Assembly: GCF_000331225.1 (NCBI RefSeq)
Contig: NZ_ANFY01000004.1
Coordinates: forward strand, 124,001-188,000
DNA: 64,000 nt
Direction: 5' to 3'
From: Sandarakinorhabdus sp. AAP62
GTDB taxonomy: Bacteria; Pseudomonadota; Alphaproteobacteria; Sphingomonadales; Sphingomonadaceae
The notes beneath the pieces were generated by a model. The model was not told the DNA's origin, did no database searches, and worked only from the letters and a program-made list of their open reading frames with translations. Position 1 is the stretch's first letter; each line of letters begins with the position of its first letter. A program made the translations under genes and the position numbers. Shown piece after piece: positions 38,051-48,060 of the stretch.

Positions 38051-39022
38051 ATGAAGGTTTTGCTCGACACCAACGTTTGGCGTTATCTCGCTGATTCTGG
38101 GCGGCAGAGCCTGCTGAATTCAGAAGCCAAGCGAGGCGGTTATAAGATTACCATATGTCCTGCGATCGTAAACGAGACGCTCAGGATCGGAGATGCAGGT
38201 CTAAGAAGAAGGGTAATTGAGCTTCAAACACGGCGTTGCTGGCATCGATTGATGCCAGATTCATATCTCGAGTTAGAAGACATGAAGCGCGAGATACAGA
38301 AGGTCCATCCTGATTGGATGTTGTCTAAGCCTGACAATTCTGGGTTTCGGAAGCTGTCGTACAATTGGTCGCGTGCTACAGGAGGTTGGTGGTCTTACGT
38401 CCGTGAGAACGTCGATATAAGTGCCTCGCGATTAAGGCCAAGAGATGATCTGGTTATCAACCAGGTGCGAGATCAATCTCGACAAATGCGCGATGCCGTC
38501 CTGCAGGCCAAAAAGCCTATGGTTGGCAATTGGCTCTCGAACCTTGAGGGTTCATGGGATGTCAATGGAGCGACCGTGCGGTTCGAAGGCTGGCGGGTAT
38601 ACGCTTACACTATTTGGAAGAACATGTTTTTGAGCGATGTAACGACCCGCCAGTGGATGGGATGCCACATCGATATCGACCGTATGCTTCATGGGAATCC
38701 AAGTGATTTCTTCAACTTCTGGCATCACGAAGCCACTGCAATCGCACTTCCCCGTGAGTGGCTTCGCGCCGCAATTTATGCCATGCAAGCAGATCGGAAG
38801 GTAACCGATGGCAATCCTCTGGACGCGACAATTGGCGTGCACCTCATGGATGTCGATCTGGTCGTTTCAGCCGATAGAAACTTCGTATCGATGATCAAAC
38901 GCTGTCACGAGGAAGCGCCGTTCGTGACAGCTGATGCATTCTTAATCGGGGGTGGTGACGCGGGAATAGATCAGCTGTTTGAACTCTTATCAGAGGGTGC
39001 CAGAGCTAAGGTTTCTCACTGA
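38051..39022 (+). CDS. PIN-domain nuclease-like protein
   Basis: 323 residues, longer than toxin PIN proteins. The N-terminus MKVLLDTNVWRYLAD carries the first PIN Asp (D6), NETLRIGD a conserved-type Glu (E42), and the C-terminal LDATIGVHLMDVDLVVSADRNF the last acidic cluster. About 200 residues between them (Trp-rich, e.g. RATGGWWSYV) form an insert not seen in VapC. Ten bases after the DUF499 stop, so part of the same operon; it is the likely RNA- or DNA-cleaving effector. No antitoxin gene is visible. Confidence 0.75.
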   Translation: MKVLLDTNVWRYLADSGRQSLLNSEAKRGGYKITICPAIVNETLRIGDAGLRRRVIELQTRRCWHRLMPDSYLELEDMKREIQKVHPDWMLSKPDNSGFRKLSYNWSRATGGWWSYVRENVDISASRLRPRDDLVINQVRDQSRQMRDAVLQAKKPMVGNWLSNLEGSWDVNGATVRFEGWRVYAYTIWKNMFLSDVTTRQWMGCHIDIDRMLHGNPSDFFNFWHHEATAIALPREWLRAAIYAMQADRKVTDGNPLDATIGVHLMDVDLVVSADRNFVSMIKRCHEEAPFVTADAFLIGGGDAGIDQLFELLSEGARAKVSH

Positions 39023-39086
39023 AATCCTGATGTACGCCACAGGCAATGCTTAGTCATATGTGGGCTCTTTGAGCCACCCAAGAAAA

Positions 39087-39123
39087 ATGGCATGGTGCCA
39101 AAGGTAACAAAGCACCATGCCAT
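39087..39123 (-). terminator. Perfect 12-bp hairpin, terminator of the DpdA-like gene
   Basis: ATGGCATGGTGC (39087-39098) pairs perfectly with GCACCATGCCAT (39112-39123) across a 13-base loop. On the minus strand the stem is followed by TTTT-C-TT, so it can end the leftward DpdA-like transcript. It also separates that gene from the convergent PIN gene. Confidence 0.75.
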
Positions 39124-39239
39124 CAAAGTGGCCGCACGGAGGCAAAGACCGTGCAGCTAGGTTGTTATGTTATGGTTCAGTAGGCACGGTCCTCGTCACC
39201 GCTGTCGGGCAGCTTGCCATGGCGAGGTTCGCGAAGGGG

Positions 39240-40580
39240 TTAGAACAACTCGTCCCAATAGCGCCCGCTGTCGCCATCATCGAAGTCTTGAGAATGGCGC
39301 AGCCGGTTGAAGGTCGTGTCCTTGTACCGTTCCAGCGTGGCCATCTGACCCGACTTGAAAATCTCGTCGATCACCTCGACCGCAGAACCCTCGGGGCGAC
39401 CATACTGAAACTTGTTGTCGATGGTCGCGATGTCGAAAAAGCGGTTTGCCGTTGCAATCGCCCAGCACAATGCACCGAGGTTGTGGTGTGCCAGCAGGAC
39501 TTCGCTGAGCCGGTCACGGAAGAAGCTGCTCGTCAGCGAGCCGGTGACGCAATAGTCGCCCATGACCATCTTGTTGCCAATCGGGCTCGGCCACGGCCAC
39601 GGCAGCGGACTACCAAGAAACCGCTTGTGCTCGGGAACATCGACAGCGCCCATGACCATCTTTCCCGGCTCGAACGTGGGCAGCGTCATCATCTGATTGA
39701 AGCGCAGGTTCCGCCACGGCGTGCTCGTATCGTACGAGATACGAATGTCGTAACCCGTGCGCTTCTTGAGAGTGCGCTGCAACGCCGTCAGCAGCACAGC
39801 GGTGTCGAGCTCATTCGTCCCCAGCACATGAATGTGGGTCGTGTGTTCCAGTTCACCATCATGCCACATGATGAGCAGGCGGCGACAAAGCTCGTAGAAA
39901 TTGTGCCGCAGGCGGCCCGCAAACGCCCATCCCTCGAACTTGTACTGCTTCACAGTTTTGTACCAGATATCGGCTTCAGCAGGCGTGTTCCCTTGCAGCA
40001 CATTCAGGAAGCGAACCTTTCCCGGCGTGCGATTGCGATGGAAATAGCGAAGGTGCTGCATCGTGGCAGACAGGCATTCGTCGGTCGACTTGAAACGGTA
40101 CTTCGTAGGGTTCTTCACGACAGGGCCTGTCGGAACGTCCAGCGTCATCGAGATGTCGGCATTGGCCTCGATCCAGTCCAGAACCTTCTTGCGGTCACTG
40201 TCATCCTCAATCGGGAACTTATCGCTGGCAATCTGGTAGCCGCCGCTATCCGCGATCACCAAGGTGTTTTCGCGATCACGCTGCGAGATGATGCACGGCT
40301 TCTTCTGCTTCATCGCCTGACCCGCCGAGGTCATGACGTGCGAAATTCGGAACAGCTTGTTGGCAGGATCGAGGAAGTTGAGATCGGCTGCCGTCACTCC
40401 TTTGGGAAGAGCACGGCCCCAGTACGTTGCATTGATGATCCCATCATAGATCATCTGTGCGTGGGAAGGGCTCACAGATGGCACGTAGATGGCCTGATCT
40501 TTGGGCGTGATGTCGTTTTCAATGTGGTTTGCGTACCGGGGGAACGGCCATGCGGCATCGTTATGGATTTCACGGTCCAT
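39240..40580 (-). CDS. TGT-superfamily transglycosylase, DpdA-like (DNA 7-deazaguanine insertion)
   Basis: 446 residues that align by eye along the whole tRNA-guanine transglycosylase core. VIADSGGYQIAS (Asp111) matches the TGT DSGGFQ box; VRFLNVLQGNTP near 189 matches FGIIQG; FEGWAFAGR near 215 matches GYAVGG; HIHVLGTNE near 249 matches LMGVG; ISYDTSTP (Asp284) sits at the catalytic nucleophile; AHHNLGALCWAIATANRFF matches the terminal helix. The CxCxxC zinc ligands of tRNA enzymes are missing. With a non-TGT-like N-terminus this fits the DNA-modifying DpdA branch, which inserts preQ0 into DNA, better than Tgt. GGAG lies eight bases before the ATG. No que genes are adjacent, so precursor would come from the chromosome. 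Confidence 0.8.
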   Translation of the reverse strand: MDREIHNDAAWPFPRYANHIENDITPKDQAIYVPSVSPSHAQMIYDGIINATYWGRALPKGVTAADLNFLDPANKLFRISHVMTSAGQAMKQKKPCIISQRDRENTLVIADSGGYQIASDKFPIEDDSDRKKVLDWIEANADISMTLDVPTGPVVKNPTKYRFKSTDECLSATMQHLRYFHRNRTPGKVRFLNVLQGNTPAEADIWYKTVKQYKFEGWAFAGRLRHNFYELCRRLLIMWHDGELEHTTHIHVLGTNELDTAVLLTALQRTLKKRTGYDIRISYDTSTPWRNLRFNQMMTLPTFEPGKMVMGAVDVPEHKRFLGSPLPWPWPSPIGNKMVMGDYCVTGSLTSSFFRDRLSEVLLAHHNLGALCWAIATANRFFDIATIDNKFQYGRPEGSAVEVIDEIFKSGQMATLERYKDTTFNRLRHSQDFDDGDSGRYWDELF

Positions 40581-40621
40581 TTTAGGTCTCCAGAATTTGG
40601 GTAAATCAAGTTTTCAGGTTA

Positions 40622-40652
40622 TGTTGGGATGCCGTCTGGCAGCATCCCAACA
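40622..40652. repeat. Perfect 11-bp inverted repeat between the two minus-strand genes
   Basis: TGTTGGGATGC (40622-40632) pairs with GCATCCCAACA (40642-40652) over a nine-base loop. There is no T-run on either side, so it is not a canonical terminator. It may be a partial terminator, RNA-processing stem or protein-binding site setting the ratio of the upstream 602-residue protein to the DpdA-like protein. Confidence 0.6.
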
Positions 40653-40666
40653 GGGTCAGTTCACGC

Positions 40667-42475
40667 CTAGATGAGGCAGGAAAGCACGGTCAGGCAACGA
40701 TCCTTGAGCCCGCCCTTTTCATTCACAGTCGGCAGGTAGATTTCGTACTCACCGAACTTGTCCGACCAGCGCACCATCAGCAGGCCGTTGGGGTCAGCCT
40801 TCATGACAAAGCTGTCAGTGTTCTGTTCCGCCAGAAGCTTGAACAGGTCGGCAATGTCGCGGGGCCGAAGTGCCAGCGTGACCATCGGCTGCTCTTCTGC
40901 CTCAAGCGGCACACGATACGACTTATGCTTGGCGTGCTCGAAGCTCAGGCTGAGCCCGTTGTAGGACAGCGTGATGGGCAGGAAGGTCTTGTCCTCGTCC
41001 TTCTTCGCCTTCTGCCAATTTCCGATGTAAGCTTCATAGATGCTCTGCACCGCCGTCTTGCGCAGCTCAGTGGTGAACTTGGCATTGAAGCTTTCGATGC
41101 AGACAGGCTGGTGCTTCTCCTTGGACGCAATGGTCCAGCAGAAGCGAGGCTCCTTTTCGCACTGCTCCACTGCCTTCCCATTGGGCACGATCTGCCAGAT
41201 CAGAGGCGCATCCTCAGTCCCGCCAATCGCCGTCATGCCGAACATGATGCGATCCCCGATGCTGCTGACCTGCTTGGCGAGATCCTTACCCGTCTTGGTG
41301 ACAGTATCGTCTTCGCGGCGCTCCGTGGGCAGCATCAGGAACTGACCGGACGGGAACGTGCCGATGTCGATTTCGGGCTTCGGCCGGGCAATGATCACCG
41401 CCGAGGTATCGGTGTAGCGGGCGGAAACCTGCACGAAGGTGCCACGTTCGTCATCGCGCAGCACGTAAGTGCGAGCCACCTTGAGATGTTCACCAGAGCT
41501 GGTGCCGTCGGCAGTGTAGATGCTCTTCTTACCGTCGCGCACCATCGTGCCGATTTCGCAGACCTTGGCCGCAAACTCAGCAAACGGGTTGAGGCCGCCA
41601 AGCACGTCAGTGTCAACCTTAAGCACCAGCGACTTGGCTTCGTTGTCAGATGCTTCCAGTTCGCCGTAGATTGCGACCTGATCATCGACCTTGCGACCAA
41701 TCAGGAACACATAGCCATCGCGAGCGAACTTGGGTGCGTAGCTCACGTTGGCAACGGGAGCGGCATGAGAGATTGCCTTGGTGATAGCCGAGACCTTCTC
41801 GTTGCGCTTGGCATCCGCTTCGGCGTCGCTGCCCCCCGACTTGGCATCATTATTGTTGGCGCTGTTGCTGCTTTCGGGAGCATTGCCACGGGCAATGTCG
41901 AGCGCAGCCTCAAATCCGCCTGCCTTCTTGAGCAGCGCAACAATTGCGTCTTCGGTCATGCTGTCGAGCTGGTCACGGCGCTGGTCAATGTATTCAAGCA
42001 CCTTTGCATAACGCGAAACATTCGAGGCATCGGAAGCGCGGGCAAACTCGAACACGAACTTGACCACAATCGTGAACGGGCTTGCGCCGTCACGGGCCTC
42101 GGCCTTGACCTTCGCGGCCTTGTCCCAGTCTTCCTTGGAATAGCCGAGATAGTCCTTGAGCTTGGCGAATTCCTCAGCAGAAACGTCCTTGCCGTCGCTC
42201 GCGAGATAGGCAGCAACACGGGCTTCGAGATCGGGAAGGGCGTTATTGAAGCGGTCAACTTCGGCGTTGTAGTCGTCCACCTGCGAGGCAAACCATGCAC
42301 GGGCAAACTCCTCAGCCTGCTCAGAGGCCGCAAAGTACCAGAGCAGGTAGCAGTTTGCGGCAGACTTCATTGCCGCAGACTTATAGTTTTTGTAGGCTTC
42401 CTGAGCCTTGGTGACAAAGGCGCCGAGTTTGGCAGCGTCAATGTTGGTTTCGAGGGTCTCGTTATACGTCAGCAT
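40667..42475 (-). CDS. Unrecognised 602-residue protein with sliding-clamp-like C-terminus
   Basis: The start at 42475 is preferred to 42481 because GGAG lies nine bases from it but only three from the other. The N-terminal 190 residues are helical (AKLGAFVTKAQEAYKNYKSA onward). A Ser/Asn/Asp-rich linker (PESSNSANNNDAKSGGSDAE) is near 198-217. The rest is beta-rich. The last 100 residues, with LALRPRDIADLFKLLAEQNT then FVMKADPNGLLMVR and YEIYLPT, follow the pattern of the last domain of bacterial DNA polymerase beta clamps. First of two leftward genes, upstream of the DpdA-like gene, so probably a functional partner. The clamp resemblance is by eye only. Confidence 0.75.
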   Translation of the reverse strand: MLTYNETLETNIDAAKLGAFVTKAQEAYKNYKSAAMKSAANCYLLWYFAASEQAEEFARAWFASQVDDYNAEVDRFNNALPDLEARVAAYLASDGKDVSAEEFAKLKDYLGYSKEDWDKAAKVKAEARDGASPFTIVVKFVFEFARASDASNVSRYAKVLEYIDQRRDQLDSMTEDAIVALLKKAGGFEAALDIARGNAPESSNSANNNDAKSGGSDAEADAKRNEKVSAITKAISHAAPVANVSYAPKFARDGYVFLIGRKVDDQVAIYGELEASDNEAKSLVLKVDTDVLGGLNPFAEFAAKVCEIGTMVRDGKKSIYTADGTSSGEHLKVARTYVLRDDERGTFVQVSARYTDTSAVIIARPKPEIDIGTFPSGQFLMLPTERREDDTVTKTGKDLAKQVSSIGDRIMFGMTAIGGTEDAPLIWQIVPNGKAVEQCEKEPRFCWTIASKEKHQPVCIESFNAKFTTELRKTAVQSIYEAYIGNWQKAKKDEDKTFLPITLSYNGLSLSFEHAKHKSYRVPLEAEEQPMVTLALRPRDIADLFKLLAEQNTDSFVMKADPNGLLMVRWSDKFGEYEIYLPTVNEKGGLKDRCLTVLSCLI

Positions 42476-42481
42476 TATCAT

Positions 42482-42597
42482 GCACTCCTATGCAATGACG
42501 CACAGCTAAAATTGCTGGACGTCGGCGCAGGGCATGAATTTTCTGAATGGGCCTGTAAGCCTAACGTATCGTCCGGGACAAAGAGTCTTTTGCCTAC
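42482..42597. promoter_or_regulatory. Divergent intergenic region
   Basis: The only gap between the leftward clamp-like/DpdA-like pair and the rightward 318-residue gene, so promoters for both should lie here or slightly inside the coding ends. No clear operator palindrome was seen. Confidence 0.4.
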
Positions 42598-43554
42598 ATG
42601 CGCCAACGAGGCTGGGAGGCTGATTTGATCAGATATGCGAATTATCAGGTGTATTTTCAGCACTGGCCGCCGGAACAGCATGGTGGGCAGGTTGCCGAGC
42701 AGCGTAAGGGGCACAAGGATATCGACCCCAAAGAACCATGGCTCTCAAGTGTTTACTACCATTGGTGGCGATACCTAAGCGCCAGCGAAACCTGCCGGGG
42801 CATTTGCGACACGGCTAGAACCGAAGATGGCCGCCGGAGTGCAAAGGTGCTGAACAGCGCCTACCCGGATTTTGGCAATGTGTTCGAGGGCAATTTCTGG
42901 TCGTGGTGGTGGGATCGGGGCTGGGCGTTGTTCTGTGAGCCGCAATCATACAGTATTCGAAAACTGGATCGAGAAGGAATGAGGCGCTGGTCGTCTGATC
43001 TCAATGCACCTGATCGCTTGATCGTCTCGCTTGCGGTCAATGGTGACCATCAGCGCACAGTCGACGAGATAAAAGCCTTGTTGGATGAGCTACCTCGGGG
43101 CAACCGTTCGGCACGGGGCAAGAAGCTCAGTGCGGCATTGTATCAACCAAGCGGAAAGCCTGATATCCCTGCATTGCAAAGATATTTCAAGGTTTGGGAC
43201 AAGCGCAGGACTGATCCGGGCTTAGAGATTTGCGAGATCACCTACAAATGCGGCATCGAAAAGACTTACATGCCCACGGACGACAACTGGCGAAAACAGG
43301 CACGCAACGACTTTTACCGCCTTTTCAACAAGGCAGATGCCATCATGAAAAATGCAGCCTACGGCGTTTTTCCAGTGACTGAAGAGCTGTCGATGGATGC
43401 CATCGCTAAAATCCGGGGCGATCAGATGGCGTTGTCCCGAGATCGCCGTAGCGAGATCGACGCACGTCTATTTCCGAACCCGTTTGGCCAGCTCCAAGAG
43501 TTTTGGGCTGGGGCGCAAATCGAAAAAGGTTCGATTGCCCAGCTTAAGCCCTGA
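42598..43554 (+). CDS. Hypothetical protein, Trp-rich N-terminal half
   Basis: 318 residues, not recognised. Residues 17-110 are unusually rich in Trp and Tyr (PWLSSVYYHWWRYLSAS, GNFWSWWWDRGWALF), a pattern seen in unnamed proteins of alphaproteobacterial plasmids and islands. The C-terminal half is charged and helical. The ribosome-binding site before the ATG is weak. Divergent from the clamp-like gene and 53 bases ahead of the H-NS-like gene. No function proposed. Confidence 0.7.
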   Translation: MRQRGWEADLIRYANYQVYFQHWPPEQHGGQVAEQRKGHKDIDPKEPWLSSVYYHWWRYLSASETCRGICDTARTEDGRRSAKVLNSAYPDFGNVFEGNFWSWWWDRGWALFCEPQSYSIRKLDREGMRRWSSDLNAPDRLIVSLAVNGDHQRTVDEIKALLDELPRGNRSARGKKLSAALYQPSGKPDIPALQRYFKVWDKRRTDPGLEICEITYKCGIEKTYMPTDDNWRKQARNDFYRLFNKADAIMKNAAYGVFPVTEELSMDAIAKIRGDQMALSRDRRSEIDARLFPNPFGQLQEFWAGAQIEKGSIAQLKP

Positions 43555-43607
43555 CCATAAAATGGGAATGGTCAGGTCCAAATCCATATCACCTTAAGGA
43601 ACTCAAG

Positions 43608-43805
43608 ATGAGCAAACTTGCCGAGCTGTTGGCCAAGAAGGCCGAGCTGGAAAAGCAGATTGAAGCTGCCAAGCAGGCTGAGCAGGCCGATGCCATCAAG
43701 CAGATTGTCGATTTGGCCAAGAGCTATGGGATTTCCTACGCGGAGTTGAAGCCGCACATGACCCGTCGCCGTAAGCGCCGTGTCGTTGCCGACGCAAGCT
43801 CATAA
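43608..43805 (+). CDS. Mini H-NS-like protein, dimerisation coiled coil only
   Basis: 65 residues with a good AAGGA ribosome-binding site. Residues 1-45 form a heptad-patterned coiled coil (LLAKKAELEKQIEAAKQAEQ) followed by IVDLAKSYGISYAELKPH, which resembles the linker-proximal part of H-NS-type proteins. The C-terminal AT-rich-DNA-binding motif is absent; a basic tail (RRRKRR) ends it. It could modulate a chromosomal H-NS/MucR-like silencer by forming mixed oligomers, as truncated H-NS proteins on mobile elements do; this is an inference. Confidence 0.65.
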   Translation: MSKLAELLAKKAELEKQIEAAKQAEQADAIKQIVDLAKSYGISYAELKPHMTRRRKRRVVADASS

Positions 43806-44462
43806 CGGCTCAATAGGCTGGCGCTGTAGCCTGCGATTTTAAGCGTCGTACAGCGACCGCAGCCCACGCCCGCTACTCGTGTAGCGGGCCCACGGCACAA
43901 CCAGCCTGCTCGCCGCTGTAAACGAAGATTTGACGCCAGTCCGGTCCTATGTCCTGGGCTCATATGGGCACACTACATGGTTCTTGAACGAGCCATCCAA
44001 GGCCGCGAAAAAGTTTCACAAAATTCGAAGCGGCTCAAGATCATTGAACTGGCGCACTGCAATAATCCGGCCTATGGTGCGGCCATAAGTCTCTGTGATA
44101 TTGAGATATTTCTAGGTTTTTGAAGCTACTGCAACTGAGTAGTTCGCTGGTTGCACAGCGTGTAAGGTTGCAGGATTGGGCTCTTTAAAAAACACAGACT
44201 TTACAGATACTTAGATTTTTGCATCTTACACACATGTTACACACTGAAATTTATGCCTCATAAGTCATGGATTTATAAGGATAATAAATCCTGCAATTAT
44301 GGAGTGGGGACAATACCAATTTGAACCTTGGACTGGTGTGTGGACGTTTTCCTGCCGGACAGAATCGAACGCCATTGCAGGATCAAGGGGCATAGCGGTT
44401 GCCATGGCCCGGCAGATGCGGCAGAATTGTCATCAGGGTCAGTCACTTCGCACAGGTGGGCG
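43806..44462. other. 657-base gene-free right border of the island
   Basis: No supported gene. It holds a 9-bp hairpin (GCCCGCTAC 43868-43876 with GTAGCGGGC 43881-43889), then an increasingly AT-rich stretch to 44300 with three TTACAC motifs (44226, 44237, inverted at 44160). A perfect 8-bp inverted repeat GGATTTAT/ATAAATCC lies at 44269-44291. GC rises again from about 44310, which I take as the approximate end of the island. Confidence 0.5.
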
Positions 44463-47007
<2,545 letters not shown>

Positions 47008-47033
47008 TCATGATGGGGCTGCACGGAGACGAT

Positions 47034-47354
47034 ATGGTCAAGGCTGAATGGGGCACCAAGCGTGCCTGCCCGAAATGCAACACCCGATTCTATGATCTGG
47101 GCAAGGAAGACCCGGTGACCTGCATTTCCTGCGGCTTTGCCTGGGCGCCGGAACCGATTCTGAAGTCCAAGCAGACGACGCCCTTTGAAGCCTCCAAGCC
47201 GCAGGCCGCCGAAGCCGATGCCGAAGTGGCGGTTGATGAGGATCTGGACATCGAGGACGCCGACGTGGAAGCGGGCGAAGCCGATGCCGATGTTGACCTG
47301 GGCGACGATGACGATCTGGGCGTTGTCTCGGAAGGCACCGACGACGAGAATTGA
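47034..47354 (+). CDS. TIGR02300/FYDLN-type zinc-ribbon protein
   Basis: 106 residues. The start MVKAEWGTKRACPKC at 47034 is the family N-terminus. CPKCNTRFYDLGKEDPVTCISCG gives a CxxC-CxxC zinc ribbon with the FYDL signature; the second half is a long Asp/Glu/Ala tail (DLGDDDDLGVVSEGTDDE). The family is confined largely to alphaproteobacteria and has no known function. Its divergence from aroA is a conserved arrangement. Confidence 0.92.
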   Translation: MVKAEWGTKRACPKCNTRFYDLGKEDPVTCISCGFAWAPEPILKSKQTTPFEASKPQAAEADAEVAVDEDLDIEDADVEAGEADADVDLGDDDDLGVVSEGTDDEN

Positions 47355-47461
47355 GGATATCGGCCGGGCCGGCGAATTTCGGGCTTGCAAGCCCGCGAAA
47401 CATCGCCTAACCGGCCGCTCCCGGCGTTGCTGGCAACAGCAGCGTCCACATTTGGGAATGT

Positions 47462-47537
47462 GGGGCCTTAGCTCAGCTGGGAGAGCGCTACGATGGCATT
47501 GTAGAGGTCAACGGTTCGATCCCGTTAGGCTCCACCA
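47462..47537 (+). tRNA. tRNA-Ala (GGC anticodon)
   Basis: 76 bases with encoded CCA. Acceptor GGGGCCT pairs with AGGCTCC (one G-U); anticodon arm CTACG-ATGGCAT-TGTAG gives anticodon GGC (codon GCC). D arm GCTCAGCTGGGAGAGC and T arm ACGGTTCGATCCCGT are normal. A terminator follows twelve bases later. No recombination scar is visible at its 3' end. Confidence 0.97.
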
Positions 47538-47548
47538 CCCAACCAAAG

Positions 47549-47576
47549 ACCCCGGCCAGCGATGGCCGGGGTTTTT
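47549..47576 (+). terminator. Rho-independent terminator of tRNA-Ala
   Basis: CCCCGGCCA (47550-47558) pairs with TGGCCGGGG (47563-47571) over four bases, followed by TTTTT. Confidence 0.93.
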
Positions 47577-47610
47577 GCTTTTCGGGCGAATCGCTGGCAC
47601 ATCCAGCTTC

Positions 47611-48051
47611 ATGACCCCTCGTTCCGACTATCGCGCGCACCGCCTGATCCCCACCCGATGGATGGACAATGATGCCTATGGCCACGTCAACAACGTGGTC
47701 TACTATAGCTGGTTCGACACGGTGGTGAATGCCTGGCTGATCGAATCGGGCCTGCTGGACATTCACCACGGCAATCCCATCGGCCTGGTGGTGGAAACCG
47801 GCTGCAAATATCACCGATCGGTGGCGTTTCCGGAAACCGTGGAGGCCGGCATCCGCATCGCCAGGCTGGGGAACAGCAGTGTGCGCTGGGAAGTGGGCCT
47901 GTTCACCGCTGGCCACGATGGCCCCGCGGCGGAAGGCCATTTCATCCATGTCTACGTTGATCGGGTGACGCGCCGGCCGACACCGCTGCCAGATGCCTGG
48001 CGCCAGGTCTTGTTGCCGCTGGTGGTTGCGCCCGGCGAGCCCTCGCTTTAA
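47611..48051 (+). CDS. 4HBT-type acyl-CoA thioesterase
   Basis: 146 residues from the ATG at 47611 (MTPRSDYRAHRLIPTRWMDN). The hotdog signature is DNDAYGHVNNVVYYSWFDTV near 20-39, with the catalytic-type Asp in DNDAYGHVNN. It resembles the 4-hydroxybenzoyl-CoA thioesterase/YbgC group. The guaA gene starts nine bases after its stop, so the two may be co-transcribed. The substrate is unknown; this is the second hotdog enzyme in the window. Confidence 0.88.
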   Translation: MTPRSDYRAHRLIPTRWMDNDAYGHVNNVVYYSWFDTVVNAWLIESGLLDIHHGNPIGLVVETGCKYHRSVAFPETVEAGIRIARLGNSSVRWEVGLFTAGHDGPAAEGHFIHVYVDRVTRRPTPLPDAWRQVLLPLVVAPGEPSL

Positions 48052-48060
48052 GCGCTCGCG

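Larger units (their letters stand above)
20200..44300. mobile_element. Genomic island with tyrosine recombinase at left end (borders approximate)
   Basis: Sequence from about 20.2 kb to 44.3 kb has visibly lower GC and different codon use than both flanks. It carries two tyrosine recombinases, short island-type genes, an HUH-type protein, an H-NS-like protein and defence-like operons. The integrase gene sits at the left border. No tRNA lies at either border and I could not find a convincing long direct repeat, so exact ends are not set. Confidence 0.75.

Noticed and set aside
28414-39022. Naming the operon DISARM or BREX outright
   Set aside because: drmA/drmB/drmC are absent, and there is no pglZ or brxL; only the helicase and methylase types overlap with those systems.
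39240-40580. Calling the transglycosylase a housekeeping Tgt
   Set aside because: Lacks the CxCxxC zinc ligands, has a different N-terminus and nucleophile context, and lies in an accessory island.
20211-44284. TTATCCT at the left border and AGGATAA at the right border as terminal inverted repeats
   Set aside because: Only seven bases, AT-rich context, and inverted orientation does not fit a tyrosine-recombinase element.
20187-44378. CGCCATTG shared by both borders as att core
   Set aside because: An 8-base match is expected about once or twice by chance between the two stretches compared.
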